From assembly GCF_001427225.1 (NCBI RefSeq), contig NZ_LMFH01000005.1, forward strand, positions 451,045 to 515,044: a DNA stretch of 64,000 nt, in the 5' to 3' direction. Numbering within the stretch: position 1 is the stretch's first letter; every line of letters begins with the position of its first letter. The notes under the pieces were generated by a model. The model made no database searches, had not been told where the DNA came from, and was given only the letters and a program-made list of their open reading frames with translations. The stretch is from Lysobacter sp. Root494. GTDB taxonomy: Bacteria; Pseudomonadota; Gammaproteobacteria; Xanthomonadales; Xanthomonadaceae. This document shows, in pieces, positions 45,559 through 56,490 of the stretch. The position numbers were made by a program, and so were the translations under genes.

Positions 45559-47046
45559 ATGAGCAAGGAACTTTTGCTGGTCGTTGACGCGGTCGCCAAC
45601 GAGAAGGGCGTGCCGCGCGAAGTCATTTTCGACGCGATCGAAGCCGCGCTGGCGTCGGCCGCGAAGAAGCGTTACCACGACCAGGACGTTCTGGTCCGCG
45701 TTGCGATCGACCAGAAGGACGGCAACTACGAAACCTTCCGCCGCTGGGAAGTCGTGGCCGACGACGTAGTGATGGAATCGCCGGATCGCCAGATCCGCAT
45801 GATGGACGCCGTCGATGAAGCCGAAGGCGTCGAGATCGGCGACTACATCGAAGAGCAGATCGAAAATCCCGAATTCGGCCGCATCGCCGCCCAGGCCGCC
45901 AAGCAGGTGATCGTGCAGCGCGTCCGCGAAGCCGAGCGCGCGCAGGTCGTCGATGCATGGAAGGATCGCATCGGCGAACTGGTGACCGGCGTGGTTAAGC
46001 GCGCCGAGCGCGGCAACATCTACGTCGACCTCGGCGGCAATGCCGAAGCGATCATTCCGAAGGACAAGGGCATCCCGCGCGACGTGCTGCGTGCCGGCGA
46101 CCGCGTCCGCGGTTACCTGTTCGACGTGCGCACCGAGCCGCGCGGCCCGCAGCTGTTCATCAGCCGCGCTGCGCCGGAATTCATGATGGAGCTGTTCAAG
46201 CTCGAAGTGCCGGAAGTCGGCCAGGGCCTCGTGTCGATCAAGGCCTGCGCACGTGATCCGGGCGACCGCGCCAAGATCGCCGTGCAGGCGCACGACAACC
46301 GCACCGATCCGATCGGCGCCTGCATCGGCATGCGCGGTTCGCGCGTGCAGGCGGTGTCGAATGAACTCAATGGCGAGCGCGTCGACATCGTGCTGTGGTC
46401 GGACAACCCGGCGCAGTTCGTCATCAATGCGATGGCACCGGCTGAAGTGCAGTCGATCATCGTCGATGAAGAAAAGCACTCGATGGACCTCGCGGTCGCC
46501 GAAGACCGCCTCGCCCAGGCGATCGGCAAGGGTGGCCAGAACGTGCGCCTCGCCAGCCGCCTGAGCGGTTGGCAGCTCAACGTTATGACGCAGGATCAGG
46601 TCACCGCGAAATCGGAAGCCGAACAGACCGCAGCGCGCCAGCTGTTCATGGACAAGCTCGAGGTCGACGAGGAAATTGCGACGATCCTGGTATCGGAAGG
46701 CTTCAACACGGTCGAGGAAATCGCCTACGTACCGGTGGGCGAGCTGCTCGCCGTCGAAGGCTTCGACGAAGACATCGTCGAAGAGCTGCGTTCGCGTGCC
46801 CGCGACGCGCTGCTCAACGAAGCGCTGGCCGCCGAAGAAGAGCTCGACGAACACCAGCCCGCGGCCGACCTGCTCGAACTGGAAGGCATGGACGAGGAAC
46901 TCGCGTTCACGCTCGCCGCGCGTGGCGTGATCACCCGCGACGACCTGGCCGACCTCGCCACCGACGAATTGACCGATATCGAAGGCGTAGACGAGGACCG
47001 TGCCAAGGCGCTGATCATGGAAGCGCGCAAGCACTGGTTCGAGTAA
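45559..47046 (+). CDS. nusA: Transcription termination/antitermination protein NusA
   Basis: NusA binds RNA polymerase and nascent RNA and controls pausing, termination and antitermination. The 495-residue protein starts MSKELLLVVDAVANEKGVPR and has the N-terminal polymerase-binding domain, an S1 domain (about residues 135-200, VVKRAERGNIYVDLGG), KH1 and KH2 (DPIGACIGMRGSRVQAV; AIGKGGQNVRLASRLSGW), and two acidic helix-hairpin-helix repeats at the C terminus, as in E. coli. Start and SD (AAGAAAG) are clear. It is in the rimP-nusA-infB unit. Confidence 0.97.
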   Translation: MSKELLLVVDAVANEKGVPREVIFDAIEAALASAAKKRYHDQDVLVRVAIDQKDGNYETFRRWEVVADDVVMESPDRQIRMMDAVDEAEGVEIGDYIEEQIENPEFGRIAAQAAKQVIVQRVREAERAQVVDAWKDRIGELVTGVVKRAERGNIYVDLGGNAEAIIPKDKGIPRDVLRAGDRVRGYLFDVRTEPRGPQLFISRAAPEFMMELFKLEVPEVGQGLVSIKACARDPGDRAKIAVQAHDNRTDPIGACIGMRGSRVQAVSNELNGERVDIVLWSDNPAQFVINAMAPAEVQSIIVDEEKHSMDLAVAEDRLAQAIGKGGQNVRLASRLSGWQLNVMTQDQVTAKSEAEQTAARQLFMDKLEVDEEIATILVSEGFNTVEEIAYVPVGELLAVEGFDEDIVEELRSRARDALLNEALAAEEELDEHQPAADLLELEGMDEELAFTLAARGVITRDDLADLATDELTDIEGVDEDRAKALIMEARKHWFE

Positions 47047-47137
47047 CACGTTCAAGCAGCAACCCGGCATGGCGTCGAAAGGCGCGTGCCAACCGGCTGG
47101 TCCGGCCGTCTGGACGGCCCGTCCGGAAGCCACACGT

Positions 47138-47143
47138 TAGAAT
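47138..47143 (+). promoter_or_regulatory. Candidate -10 box upstream of infB
   Basis: TAGAAT lies 51 bases before the infB ATG in a gap that also has a GGCCGTC/GACGGCC dyad around 47104-47119. It may be an internal promoter; no good -35 was found. Confidence 0.3.
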
Positions 47144-47193
47144 CGCTCCATCACGCGCGGGATGCGTCCCGCGCCACGAGGACACGGAACCGA

Positions 47194-49794
47194 ATGTCGC
47201 AGCAAACCACCATCCGCAAGCTCGCTGAACTGGTGAACACGCCGGTCGAGAAGCTGCTTGAACAACTGGCCGAGGCCGGCATGAAGTTCAGCGGCCCCGA
47301 CCAGGTCGTGACCAGCATCGAGAAGGTCAAGCTGCTTGGCTTCCTCAAGCGCTCGCACGGCAAGGCGGAAACCGCCGAAGCCGCTGCCGCGCCGAAGAAG
47401 ATCACGCTGAACCGCAGCCGCAAGGAAGAACTCACCGTTGGCGGTGGCAAGAACAAGTCGACCGTCGATGTCGTCGTTCGCAAGAAGGTCACGCTGGTCA
47501 AGCCGACCGAGAAGACTGGCGAGCCCGTGACCGACGAGCGCGCGGAGATCCTGCGCAAGCTCGAAGAATCGCGCGCCCGCAACACCGCGGAGCAGCAGCG
47601 CCTGGCCGATGCCGATCGCCGCCGTGCCGAAGAGGCCGAGCGTATCCGTCTCGAGGCGGAAGAAGCCGCGCGCCTGAAGGCCGAAGAAGAAGCCCGTGCC
47701 GCTGCCGAGGCTGCATTGGCCGCAGGCGAAGACGAGCCCGTCGTGCGCAAGCCGACCGGCCACGGTCATCCCAAGCACCCGCATCCGGCTCCGGTCGCGC
47801 CGCGCGTGGACGACCGCAACGCACCCAAGCACAAGGCACGCGGCTCGCATGTCATGGTCGCCGGCGTGGAAGACGACGATGCCGCCAGCCGTTTCGCCGG
47901 CCAGCTGCATCTCAGTGCGCAGGAGCGTGCCCGCCGCACCACCGGTGCGCGCGGCAAGACCAAGCCGCGCCGCCAGGCGGAACAGGCCCGTTCGGGCGGC
48001 GGTGCGCACGGCTTCTCCAGGCCGACCGCACCGATCGTGCGCGAAGTCGCCATCGGCGACACGATCACGGTTGCCGACCTCGCGCAGAAGCTTGCGCTGA
48101 AGGGTGGCGACGTGGTGAAGGCGCTGTTCAAGATGGGCGTGATGGCCACCATCACCCAGAGCATCGACCACGACACCGCCGCGCTGGTGACCGAAGAACT
48201 CGGCCACACCGTCGTCAAGGCCAGCGAGAACACGGCCGAAGACGCGCTGCTGGCGCACGTGGAAGAAACGCAGGGCGAAAAGGTCACGCGTCCGCCGGTC
48301 GTCACCATCATGGGCCACGTCGACCACGGCAAGACCTCGCTGCTCGACTACATCCGCCGCACCAAGGTGGCCTCCGGCGAAGCCGGCGGCATCACCCAGC
48401 ACATCGGTGCCTACCACGTCGAAACCCCGAAGGGCGTCGTCAGCTTCCTCGATACCCCGGGCCACGCGGCGTTCACGCAGATGCGTGCACGCGGCGCCAA
48501 GCTCACCGACATCGTGATCCTGGTGGTCGCTGCCGACGACGGCGTGATGCCGCAGACGCGCGAAGCCGTGCAGCACGCGAAGGCGGCGAAGGTGCCGCTG
48601 ATCGTCGCGATCAACAAGATCGACAAGTCCGGTGCCGACCCGCTGCGCGTGAAGAACGAGCTGCTGGCCGAGGGCGTCGTGGCCGAGGACTTCGGTGGCG
48701 ACACGCAGATGGTCGAACTCTCCGCGAAGACCGGCCAGGGCGTCGACGACCTCCTCGACAACATCCTGCTGCAGGCCGAAGTGCTCGACCTGCGCGCCGT
48801 GCCGACCGGCCGCGCCACTGGCGTGGTCATCGAATCCTCGCTCGACAAGGGTCGCGGCCCGGTTGCGACCGTGCTCGTGCAGCAGGGCGAACTGCGCAAG
48901 GGCGATTATCTCGTCTGCGGCGTGCAGTACGGCCGCGTGCGCGCGCTGTTCGATGAAACCGGCTCGCAAGTGGATGCCGCCGGTCCGTCGATTCCGGTGC
49001 AGGTGCTTGGCCTGTCCGGCGTGCCTGATTCCGGCGACGACTTCGTCGTGGTCGAAGACGAACGCCTGGCCAAGGACGTCGCGCAGCAGCGCGATGCGAA
49101 GCGCCGCGAATCGCGCCTCGTCGCCCAGGCGGGCAACCGCATGGAAGACGTCATGGCCCAGATGGGCGAGGGCGCCGGCCAGCAGAACCTCAACCTCGTG
49201 GTCAAGGCCGACGTGCATGGGTCGGTGCAGGCCCTGCGCGAAGCGCTGACCGGCCTGTCCAACGACATGATCCGCATCAACGTGATCGGCGGCGGCGTCG
49301 GTGGCATCACCGAATCCGACGCCACGCTCGCCGCAACGTCGAAGGCCACGATCATCGGCTTCAACGTCCGTGCCGACGCGTCCGCGCGCCGCGTGATCGA
49401 AGGCAACGGCGTCGACCTGCGTTACTTCTCGATCATCTATGACGTGATCGACCAGGTGAAGCAGATCGCTTCCGGCGTGCTGGGCAAGGAAATCCGCGAA
49501 GAGATCATCGGTACCGCCGAAGTCCGCGACGTGTTCCGCAGCTCCAAGTTCGGCGCGGTCGCCGGCTGCATGGTGGTCGAGGGCGTGGTCAAGCGCAGCA
49601 AGCCGATCCGCGTGTTGCGCGACAACACCGTCATCTTCGAGGGCGAACTGGAATCGCTGCGCCGCTTCAAGGAGAACGTCGACGAAGTCCGCCAGGGCAC
49701 CGAGTGCGGTATCGGCGTGAAGGCGTACAACGACGTGAAGCCGGGCGACCAGATCGAGTGCTTCGAACGCATCGAGGTCCAGCGCACGCTGTAA
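47194..49794 (+). CDS. infB: Translation initiation factor IF-2
   Basis: IF-2 is the GTPase that brings fMet-tRNA to the ribosome. The 866-residue protein has an IF2 N-terminal domain ([31 protein letters not shown]), a long charged Ala/Glu/Arg linker with predicted helix, a second N-domain motif ([24 protein letters not shown]), and the GTPase with G1 GHVDHGKT (374-381), DTPGHAAF and NKID. Domains II to IV follow to the end. Length is normal. The factor and its initiator tRNA are encoded in the same cluster. Confidence 0.97.
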   Translation: MSQQTTIRKLAELVNTPVEKLLEQLAEAGMKFSGPDQVVTSIEKVKLLGFLKRSHGKAETAEAAAAPKKITLNRSRKEELTVGGGKNKSTVDVVVRKKVTLVKPTEKTGEPVTDERAEILRKLEESRARNTAEQQRLADADRRRAEEAERIRLEAEEAARLKAEEEARAAAEAALAAGEDEPVVRKPTGHGHPKHPHPAPVAPRVDDRNAPKHKARGSHVMVAGVEDDDAASRFAGQLHLSAQERARRTTGARGKTKPRRQAEQARSGGGAHGFSRPTAPIVREVAIGDTITVADLAQKLALKGGDVVKALFKMGVMATITQSIDHDTAALVTEELGHTVVKASENTAEDALLAHVEETQGEKVTRPPVVTIMGHVDHGKTSLLDYIRRTKVASGEAGGITQHIGAYHVETPKGVVSFLDTPGHAAFTQMRARGAKLTDIVILVVAADDGVMPQTREAVQHAKAAKVPLIVAINKIDKSGADPLRVKNELLAEGVVAEDFGGDTQMVELSAKTGQGVDDLLDNILLQAEVLDLRAVPTGRATGVVIESSLDKGRGPVATVLVQQGELRKGDYLVCGVQYGRVRALFDETGSQVDAAGPSIPVQVLGLSGVPDSGDDFVVVEDERLAKDVAQQRDAKRRESRLVAQAGNRMEDVMAQMGEGAGQQNLNLVVKADVHGSVQALREALTGLSNDMIRINVIGGGVGGITESDATLAATSKATIIGFNVRADASARRVIEGNGVDLRYFSIIYDVIDQVKQIASGVLGKEIREEIIGTAEVRDVFRSSKFGAVAGCMVVEGVVKRSKPIRVLRDNTVIFEGELESLRRFKENVDEVRQGTECGIGVKAYNDVKPGDQIECFERIEVQRTL

Positions 49795-49809
49795 GGCGGC
49801 GCCATCGAC

Positions 49810-50184
49810 ATGCCAAGCAAATCGTTCCATCGCACCGACCGTGTCTCCGCCCAGCTCCGCCGCGAGCTGGGCGCGATCGTGCACTCGGCGGTGCGCGAGC
49901 ATGGCCTGCCGTCGGTCAGCGTTTCCGACGTTGAAGTCACGCGCGACCTGGCCCACGCCAAGGTGTTCGTGACCGCGCTGCAGGCGGAGCGCTCGGCCGA
50001 AGCGGTGAAGGCGCTCAAGACCATCGCCCCCGAACTGCGGTATGCACTGGGACGCGCGATGAAGCTGCGCCACGTTCCCGAATTGCATTTCCAGTACGAC
50101 GATTCGGTCGATCGCGGCGAACGCATCAACAACCTGCTGCGCGACAATCCCGCCATTGCGACTGACGACGGCGACGCCGATTGA
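49810..50184 (+). CDS. rbfA: Ribosome-binding factor A
   Basis: RbfA binds the 30S subunit late in maturation, near the 5' end of 16S rRNA. The 124-residue KH-like protein begins [21 protein letters not shown] and carries the family blocks [19 protein letters not shown] and [30 protein letters not shown]. It lies 15 bases after infB. Its acidic end (DDGDAD) precedes a palindromic repeat pair and truB. Confidence 0.95.
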   Translation: MPSKSFHRTDRVSAQLRRELGAIVHSAVREHGLPSVSVSDVEVTRDLAHAKVFVTALQAERSAEAVKALKTIAPELRYALGRAMKLRHVPELHFQYDDSVDRGERINNLLRDNPAIATDDGDAD

Positions 50185-50185
50185 C

Positions 50186-50261
50186 GCAGGGTGGGCCCAG
50201 GCCCAACTGCGCGCGAATTCGTGATCCCATCGATCTTCTGGCGGGCTTGAGCCCGCCCTAC
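50186..50261. repeat. Inverted pair of palindromic repeats between rbfA and truB
   Basis: The first hairpin (50186-50206) is GCAGGGTGGGC-CCAG-GCCCAAC. The second (50240-50261) read on the minus strand is GTAG-GGCGGGCT-CA-AGCCCGCC. They are head-to-head and similar in form to GTAG-type REP units, i.e. a REPIN-like doublet. They leave only 12 bases before the truB ATG. Confidence 0.6.
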
Positions 50262-50273
50262 GTTTTCACGCCG

Positions 50274-51230
50274 ATGAGCAAGAAACCTCGCACCGTGTTT
50301 CGCAAGCTCGACGGCATCCTGCTGCTCGACAAGCCCCAGGGGCTGAGTTCGAACCAGGCGCTGCAACGAGTACGCCATCTGTTCCGCGCAGAGAAAGCCG
50401 GACATACCGGCAGTCTCGATCCGCTGGCGACCGGCCTGCTGCCGGTGTGTTTCGGCGAAGCCACGAAGATCGCCGGGTTGTTGCTGGGTTCGCGCAAGGC
50501 CTACAAAACCACGGCCGCACTGGGGCTCACCACCGATAGTGATGATGCCGACGGCGCGCCCTTGCTCGAACGCGAAGTGCCCGCCGATCTCGACTACGCG
50601 CGCATCGAAACCGCATTGGTCCCGTTGCGCGGAGCGATCCGCCAGCGCGCGCCGATCTATTCGGCGTTGAAGCAGGGCGGCGAGCCGCTGTACGCCAAGG
50701 CGCGCCGTGGCGAGTCGATCGAAGCGCCGGAGCGGGACGTCGTCGTCCATGAGCTTCGCGTCCTTCGACGCGAAGGCAACCGCATCCGGCTGCTCGTCGA
50801 GTGCGGTTCGGGCACCTACGTCCGGAGTCTCGTCCGCGACTTCGGCGAGAACCTCGGCTGCGGCGCCCACGTCGCGACGCTGCGCAGGCTCTGGGTCGAT
50901 CCCTTCACCATGCCGCGGATGTACAGCCTCGAGGAACTGCAGGCATTGGCTCAAACGCAGGGCGAAGCAGCGCTGGATGCCTGTCTGCTGCCGATCGAAG
51001 CAGGACTCGTCGGCTTCCCGCGCGTCGTGCTCGATCCCGGACAGGCGCTGCGGCTGGGGCAGGGACAACGCTTCCCGGTAGAAGTCGCCACGCCCGCGGC
51101 CCAGGTCGCCATCTACGATGAGACGAGCCGGGTGCTTGGCCTGGGTGAAATCGATTCGGATGGGGTTCTCCGCCCGGGTCGTCTCTTCACATGGACCACG
51201 GAAGCAGCGGCAGGAGGCCGGGTCCGGTAG
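50274..51230 (+). CDS. truB: tRNA pseudouridine(55) synthase TruB
   Basis: TruB makes pseudouridine 55 in the T loop of tRNA. The 318-residue enzyme has the catalytic Asp49 in [24 protein letters not shown], the [20 protein letters not shown] block and [15 protein letters not shown]. The ATG at 50274 gives the usual [21 protein letters not shown]; the open extension to 50181 runs over the repeat. The RBS region overlaps the repeat and no clear SD is seen, so coupling to rbfA is doubtful. Confidence 0.95.
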   Translation: MSKKPRTVFRKLDGILLLDKPQGLSSNQALQRVRHLFRAEKAGHTGSLDPLATGLLPVCFGEATKIAGLLLGSRKAYKTTAALGLTTDSDDADGAPLLEREVPADLDYARIETALVPLRGAIRQRAPIYSALKQGGEPLYAKARRGESIEAPERDVVVHELRVLRREGNRIRLLVECGSGTYVRSLVRDFGENLGCGAHVATLRRLWVDPFTMPRMYSLEELQALAQTQGEAALDACLLPIEAGLVGFPRVVLDPGQALRLGQGQRFPVEVATPAAQVAIYDETSRVLGLGEIDSDGVLRPGRLFTWTTEAAAGGRVR

Positions 51231-51362
51231 TCGTGCGATGTTCCGGCCGGTTGCATCTGCGGGTGGCCGGCTTTCAGGCGTCGGGGACGCCTGTTCTTGC
51301 CCGCGCGGCGGCGCGTTGGGGTTCACGAGGGCGAATTTCTTCCGCGGCGCCCCTCCCACTGT

Positions 51363-51368
51363 TACAAT
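51363..51368 (+). promoter_or_regulatory. Candidate -10 box for rpsO
   Basis: TACAAT at 51363-51368 lies 137 bases before the rpsO ATG. The long leader fits rpsO, whose mRNA in E. coli folds to bind S15 for autoregulation. The -35 is weak. Confidence 0.4.
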
Positions 51369-51504
51369 CCGCCCCGCTTTTCAAGCACTTGGAAAGCGTT
51401 CGCATAACCAGTTCACACCCGCAAACGGCGGACCAGGCGGTGCGTCGGCAATGTCGTTGCCGATTCGCGTTCTGCAGGCCTCGCATCTACAACAGGTACA
51501 CACG

Positions 51505-51765
51505 ATGTCCATCGACACCAGCAAGATCATCGAAGAACACAAGCGCGCCGCCGGCGACACCGGCTCCCCGGAAGTGCAGGTCGCCCTGCTCACCGCCCGC
51601 ATCGAGCAGCTGACCGGCCACTTCAAGGTCCACAAGCAGGACCACCACAGCCGTCGCGGCCTGCTGCAGATGGTGAACCGCCGCCGCAGCCTGCTCGACT
51701 ACCTGAAGCGCAAAGACAACGAGCGCTACAAGGCACTGATCGAAAAGCTCGGTCTGCGCCGATAA
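51505..51765 (+). CDS. rpsO: 30S ribosomal protein S15
   Basis: S15 binds the central domain of 16S rRNA early in 30S assembly and links subunits by bridge B4. The 86-residue protein reads [40 protein letters not shown]..., with [19 protein letters not shown], and has the family length. The open frame extends to 51118 through the truB end but the ATG at 51505 is the S15 start. A long leader precedes it and a strong terminator follows. Confidence 0.97.
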   Translation: MSIDTSKIIEEHKRAAGDTGSPEVQVALLTARIEQLTGHFKVHKQDHHSRRGLLQMVNRRRSLLDYLKRKDNERYKALIEKLGLRR

Positions 51766-51775
51766 ACCGAATCCG

Positions 51776-51807
51776 ACCGCGGCGCAGCGATGCGCCGCGG
51801 TTTTTTT
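51776..51807 (+). terminator. Intrinsic terminator after rpsO
   Basis: ACCGCGGCGCA (51776-51786), loop GCGA, TGCGCCGCGGT (51791-51801), then a T7 run. It separates rpsO from pnp, so pnp probably has its own promoter or depends on partial readthrough. Confidence 0.88.
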
Positions 51808-52003
51808 CGGGTGCGACAAACGCACGAAACAGATCAGGCCGCACGGCGGCTGGCCAGCGCAGACCACCGGGTGTTAACCGCCCGAAGCGTAAACAGGTCA
51901 CCCAGTCGTAAACCGATCGAACGAACAAATGGCTGCCACTCCGCAGCCGACCGCGACGGGCAGGGGCTCGCGCGGAACGAATCAGAAAACAGGACTATCC
52001 AAC

Positions 52004-54112
52004 GTGGCGAAAATCACCAAAACCTTCCAGTACGGCAACCACACAGTGACGCTCGAGACCGGCGAGATCGCCCGTCAGGCCGGCGGCGCTGTCATGGTGA
52101 CGATGGACCAGACCGTCGTGCTCGTGACCGCGGTTGCCGCGAAGAGCGCGCGCGAAGGTCAGGACTTCTTCCCGCTCACCGTCGACTACCAGGAAAAGTT
52201 CTACGCCGGCGGCCGCATCCCGGGTGGCTTCTTCAAGCGCGAAGGCCGCGCCACTGAGAAGGAAACGCTGATCTCGCGCCTGATCGACCGTCCGATCCGG
52301 CCGCTGTTCCCCGAGGACTACAAGAACGAAGTCCAGATCATCGCGACCGTCATGTCGATGAATCCGGAAGTCGACGGCGACATCCCCGCCCTGATCGGTG
52401 CCTCGGCCGCGCTCGCGCTCGCCGGCACTCCGTTCCAGGGCCCGATCGGCGCTGCCAAGGTCGGTTACAAGAACGGCCAGTACATCCTCAACCCGACCGC
52501 CACCGAACTGGCCGACAGCGACCTCGAACTCGTCGTCGCCGGCACGTCCAATGCCGTGCTGATGGTCGAATCCGAAGCGAAGATGCTGTCGGAAGAAGTG
52601 ATGCTCGGTGCCGTGATGTTCGGCCATCGCGAGATGCAGAAGGTCATCAACGCGATCAACGAACTGACCGTGGAAGCCGGCACCAAGCCGTCGACCTGGG
52701 TCGCTCCGGCGAAGAACGACGCGCTGATCGCCGCCATCACCGAACTGGCCGGCGCACCGCTGAAGCAGGCCTACCAGATCCGCAACAAGGCCGAGCGCCG
52801 CGATGCGATCTCGGCGATCCGCAAAGACACCTGGGAGCAGCTCTCCGGCCGCGCTGAAGCAGCGGGTTGGGTGCAGGGTGAGTACAACAAGGAATTCGGC
52901 GACCTCGAATACAGCACCATGCGCAACTCGGTGCTCGACACCAAGGTCCGCATCGACGGCCGCGACCTGAGCACCGTTCGCCCGATCACCTCGAAGGTCG
53001 GCGTGCTGCCGCGCACCCACGGCTCGGCGCTGTTCACCCGCGGTGAAACGCAGGCGATCGTCGTGGTGACCCTCGGCACCGCCCGCGACGGCCAGGTCAT
53101 CGACGCCGTCTCGGGTGAGTACAAGGAAAACTTCCTGTTCCACTACAACTTCCCGCCTTACTCGGTCGGCGAGACTGGCCGCATGATGGGCCCGAAGCGC
53201 CGCGAAATCGGTCACGGCCGCCTCGCCAAGCGCGGCGTGCTGGCGACGATGCCGTCGCTGGAAGCATTCCCATACACCATCCGCGTCGTCTCGGAAATCA
53301 CCGAGTCGAACGGCTCCTCGTCGATGGCTTCGGTATGCGGTTCCTCGCTCGCGTTGATGGACGCCGGCGTGCCGGTGAAGTCGCCGGTCGCGGGCATCGC
53401 GATGGGCCTAGTGAAGGAAGACGACCGCTTCGTCGTCCTGTCCGACATCCTCGGTGACGAAGACCACCTGGGCGACATGGACTTCAAGGTTGCCGGCTCG
53501 AAGGAAGGCATCAGCGCCCTGCAGATGGACATCAAGATCCAGGGCATCACCGAAGAGATCATGAAGACGGCCCTCGCCCAGGCGAAGGAAGGCCGCCTGC
53601 ACATCCTCGGCGAGATGGCCAATGCCCTCACCGCGCCGCGTGGCGAGCTGAGCGAGTACGCCCCGCGCCTGCTGACGATGAAGATCCACCCGGACAAGAT
53701 CCGCGAAGTGATCGGCAAGGGCGGTTCGACCATCCAGGCGATCACCAAGGAAACCGGCACCCAGATCGACATCCAGGACGACGGCACCATCGTCATCGCA
53801 TCGGTGAACGCCGCCGCCGCGGAGGCCGCCAAGGCCCGCATCGAGCAGATCACCTCGGACGTCGAACCTGGCCGCATCTACGAAGGCAAGGTCGCCAAGA
53901 TCATGGACTTCGGTGCGTTCGTGACGATCCTGCCGGGCAAGGACGGCCTGGTGCACGTGTCGCAGATCTCCAGCGAGCGTGTCGAGAAGGTCTCCGACAA
54001 GCTCAAGGAAGGCGACGTGGTCAAGGTCAAGGTGCTGGAAGTCGACAAGCAGGGTCGCATCCGCCTGTCGATCAAGGCCGTGGAAGAAGGCGAGGGCGTG
54101 CCGGCCGAATAA
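52004..54112 (+). CDS. pnp: Polyribonucleotide nucleotidyltransferase
   Basis: PNPase degrades RNA phosphorolytically 3' to 5' and is the exonuclease of the RNA degradosome. The 702-residue protein has two RNase PH domains (residues about 1-220 and 300-520, with [16 protein letters not shown]-like and [17 protein letters not shown] blocks), a KH domain ([16 protein letters not shown]) and an S1 domain ([24 protein letters not shown]). The GTG at 52004 with AGGA 10 bases upstream gives [11 protein letters not shown], the family start; the frame is open to 51929 but that part is leader. The 238-base upstream gap is a candidate site for autocontrol. Confidence 0.96.
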   Translation: MAKITKTFQYGNHTVTLETGEIARQAGGAVMVTMDQTVVLVTAVAAKSAREGQDFFPLTVDYQEKFYAGGRIPGGFFKREGRATEKETLISRLIDRPIRPLFPEDYKNEVQIIATVMSMNPEVDGDIPALIGASAALALAGTPFQGPIGAAKVGYKNGQYILNPTATELADSDLELVVAGTSNAVLMVESEAKMLSEEVMLGAVMFGHREMQKVINAINELTVEAGTKPSTWVAPAKNDALIAAITELAGAPLKQAYQIRNKAERRDAISAIRKDTWEQLSGRAEAAGWVQGEYNKEFGDLEYSTMRNSVLDTKVRIDGRDLSTVRPITSKVGVLPRTHGSALFTRGETQAIVVVTLGTARDGQVIDAVSGEYKENFLFHYNFPPYSVGETGRMMGPKRREIGHGRLAKRGVLATMPSLEAFPYTIRVVSEITESNGSSSMASVCGSSLALMDAGVPVKSPVAGIAMGLVKEDDRFVVLSDILGDEDHLGDMDFKVAGSKEGISALQMDIKIQGITEEIMKTALAQAKEGRLHILGEMANALTAPRGELSEYAPRLLTMKIHPDKIREVIGKGGSTIQAITKETGTQIDIQDDGTIVIASVNAAAAEAAKARIEQITSDVEPGRIYEGKVAKIMDFGAFVTILPGKDGLVHVSQISSERVEKVSDKLKEGDVVKVKVLEVDKQGRIRLSIKAVEEGEGVPAE

Positions 54113-54140
54113 GCCGCTGCCTGTTCCTTTGCTCCAGATG

Positions 54141-54170
54141 AAAAAGCGGGCTTCGGCCCGCTTTTTCTTT
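54141..54170 (+). terminator. Intrinsic terminator after pnp
   Basis: AAAAAGCGGGC (54141-54151), TTCG tetraloop, GCCCGCTTTTT (54156-54166), then CTTT; 28 bases after the pnp stop. Confidence 0.88.
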
Positions 54171-54528
54171 GTGGTGCGCTACCTCTCGCCAGATTGAGTT
54201 CATGTCGATTCGTTCCGTGCCGTACAGGCGAACGCATCGCGCTGTTCCACATCGCCTGTCCAAGCGTTGCCGCAATATCGGTAGTCGGTATTGCAACGAC
54301 CGATGAGTCGCGACGATGTCGCGCACCATCCCGGGCCCCGATGGGGAGACGCTGGGCTCGCGGCTGACTGAATTGCAGGAAGACGGGGATCGATGCCGCC
54401 GGCCGCAGCAGCGCGCAGTGACCGCAATCGCACCATGCGCCCCCGCATGGGTAAATCACCCGATAAGGATCACGGCAACGCACGCAACATCAGGCAAGCT
54501 GTGCCATCTCCCTTGCACGGCGCCGCCC
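54171..54528 (+). other. Non-coding 358-base stretch upstream of fabA
   Basis: No convincing ORF or known RNA is visible. It contains two inverted repeats: ACAGGCGA (54224-54231) with TCGCCTGT (54252-54259), and GCAATA...TATTGC near 54272-54294. In-frame codons for fabA reach back to 54316 but the family start is at 54529. The stretch presumably holds the fabAB promoter and leader. Confidence 0.5.
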
Positions 54529-55044
54529 ATGACACGGCTTGCTTCACTCGATAAAAACCAGTTGCTCGAATGTGCCCGTGGCGCGCTGTTCGGTCCCGGC
54601 AACGCGCGCCTGCCGGCGCCGCCGATGCTCATGTTCGATCGCATCACCCGCATCGATGAAACCAGCGGTACGTACGGCAAGGGCCAACTGGTCGCCGAAC
54701 TCGACATCCGTCCGGACCTGTGGTTTTTCGCATGCCACTTCGAAGGCGATCCGGTGATGCCGGGTTGCCTCGGTCTCGATGCGATGTGGCAGCTCGCGGG
54801 TTTCTATCTGCCCTGGCTGGGCGAGTCGGGCCGTGGCCGTGCACTCGGCGTCGGCGAAGTGAAGTTCACCGGCCAGGTGCTGCCCGACGCGCGCGTGGTG
54901 CGCTACGAAGTCGACGTCAAGCGCGTGCTGCGCGGCAAGCTCAAGCTCGTCATCGCCGACGGTCGCACCTATGTCGACGATCGCCTGATCTATGAAGCGA
55001 AGGATCTTCGCGTCGGTCTGTTCCAGACCACGGAGGGCTTCTGA
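54529..55044 (+). CDS. fabA: 3-hydroxyacyl-[acyl-carrier-protein] dehydratase/isomerase FabA
   Basis: FabA dehydrates 3-hydroxydecanoyl-ACP and isomerises the trans-2 to the cis-3 product, starting unsaturated fatty-acid synthesis. The 171-residue hot-dog-fold protein has the catalytic His70 ([24 protein letters not shown]) and Asp84. [15 protein letters not shown] and [17 protein letters not shown] are further blocks. The last base of its stop is shared with the fabB ATG (TGATG). Alternative starts further upstream are not supported by the family. Confidence 0.95.
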   Translation: MTRLASLDKNQLLECARGALFGPGNARLPAPPMLMFDRITRIDETSGTYGKGQLVAELDIRPDLWFFACHFEGDPVMPGCLGLDAMWQLAGFYLPWLGESGRGRALGVGEVKFTGQVLPDARVVRYEVDVKRVLRGKLKLVIADGRTYVDDRLIYEAKDLRVGLFQTTEGF

Positions 55045-56279
55045 TGGGAGCGGCTTCAACACGACGCGTCGTGGTCACCGGCATGGGCATCGTCTCGCCG
55101 CTCGGCAACGATGCCGCAACTGTCGCCAGCGCACTGCGTGAGGGTCGCAGCGGATTGCGCGCGGTGCCGGAATACGCCGAACTCGGCCTGCGCAGCCAAG
55201 TTGCGGGCGTTTGCGACATCGACCTCGAAGCAGCGATCGACCGCAAGCTCAAGCGTTTCATGGGCGACGCCGCGGCGTATTCGTACGTGTCGATGCGCGA
55301 TGCGATCGCCGATGCGGGCCTCACGGAGGACACCGTCCATGATCCGCGCACCGGCCTGATCGCGGGTTCCGGCGGCGGATCGCCGCAATGGCAGATCGAA
55401 ACCGGCGACCTGTTGCGCACGAAGGGCGTGCGCCGCGTCGGTCCATACATGGTGCCGCGCACGATGTCGTCGACCGTGTCCGCCAATCTTGCCACCGCGT
55501 TCGGCATCCGCGGCCTGAGTTATTCGCTGTCGGCGGCGTGCGCGACCTCCGCGCATTGCATCGGCGCCGCCGCCGATCTGATCCGCCATGGTGCGCAGGA
55601 CGTCGTCTTCGCCGGTGGAGGCGAGGAACTGCACTGGGGCATGACCTGCGAATTCGATGCGATGGGCGCGCTGTCCACGCAGTACAACGACTCGCCGGAG
55701 CGCGCCTCGCGTCCGTACGACGTTGACCGCGACGGCTTCGTCATCGGTTCGGGCGGCGGCATGCTGGTGCTCGAGGACTACGAACATGCAAAGGCGCGCG
55801 GCGCGCGCATCCACGCGGAACTGGTGGGCTATGGCGTGACCTCCGATGGTGCCGACATGGTCGCGCCCAATGGCGAAGGCGCGGTGCGCTGCATGCGCAT
55901 GTCGCTGGCGGGACTCGACGGGCAGGGCGTCGGCCGCGTCGATTACCTCAACACGCATGGCACGTCGACGCCGGTGGGCGACATCATTGAACTGGAAGCG
56001 GTGCGCGGTGCGTTCGGCGATGAGATTCCGCCGCTGTCGTCGACCAAGGCACTCACCGGCCATTCGCTCGGCGCCGCCAGCGTGCACGAAGCGATCTACA
56101 GCCTGCTGATGCTGCAGCACGGTTTCATGGCGGCTTCGGCGAACATCGACTCGCTCGATCCGCGAGCCGAGGGCTATCCGGTTTTGCGCGAAATGCGTGA
56201 AGCGCCGCTGCGCACGGTGATGTCGAACAGTTTCGGCTTCGGTGGCACCAACGCGACGCTGGTGTTCCGCAAGGTCTGA
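55044..56279 (+). CDS. fabB: 3-oxoacyl-[acyl-carrier-protein] synthase I FabB
   Basis: FabB condenses malonyl-ACP with acyl-ACP and is needed to elongate the cis-3 product of FabA. The 411-residue thiolase-fold enzyme has the active-site Cys166 ([13 protein letters not shown]), His305 ([12 protein letters not shown]) and His340 ([15 protein letters not shown]). It starts [21 protein letters not shown]. The stop/start overlap with fabA makes a two-gene unit; a long hairpin-rich gap follows. Confidence 0.96.
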   Translation: MGAASTRRVVVTGMGIVSPLGNDAATVASALREGRSGLRAVPEYAELGLRSQVAGVCDIDLEAAIDRKLKRFMGDAAAYSYVSMRDAIADAGLTEDTVHDPRTGLIAGSGGGSPQWQIETGDLLRTKGVRRVGPYMVPRTMSSTVSANLATAFGIRGLSYSLSAACATSAHCIGAAADLIRHGAQDVVFAGGGEELHWGMTCEFDAMGALSTQYNDSPERASRPYDVDRDGFVIGSGGGMLVLEDYEHAKARGARIHAELVGYGVTSDGADMVAPNGEGAVRCMRMSLAGLDGQGVGRVDYLNTHGTSTPVGDIIELEAVRGAFGDEIPPLSSTKALTGHSLGAASVHEAIYSLLMLQHGFMAASANIDSLDPRAEGYPVLREMREAPLRTVMSNSFGFGGTNATLVFRKV

Positions 56280-56304
56280 ACATTCCTCCTCTGAATATCC
56301 CTCG

Positions 56305-56450
56305 CCCCGTTTACGGGGAGGGGGACAGCTTCGCGCAGCGAAGCAGGGTGAGGGGACGTCATGCAAGGTCTCGGCAACAGCCGCCCCTCATCGGCCCTGC
56401 CCTCAGCGGCTGTCGCCGCTTCGACCTTCTCCCCGCATGCGGGGAGAAGG
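56305..56450. repeat. Cluster of palindromic intergenic repeats after fabB
   Basis: Three hairpins lie between convergent genes: CCCCGT/ACGGGG (56305-56318), GCTTCGC/GCGAAGC (56328-56344), and a perfect 12-base stem CCTTCTCCCCGC/GCGGGGAGAAGG with a 2-base AT gap (56425-56450). This composition is typical of the dispersed GC-rich intergenic repeats of xanthomonads. No open reading frame is convincing in 56280-56490. Confidence 0.65.
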
Positions 56451-56490
56451 GCATTGATCTGCGCGAGAAATCCATCTGGCGAGTCGAGTC

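Noticed and set aside
47137-50088. 983-codon open frame on the minus strand opposite infB
   Set aside because: High GC third positions keep the antisense frame open. The protein is low-complexity (Arg/His/Asp/Val-rich) with no family, while infB on the plus strand is certain.
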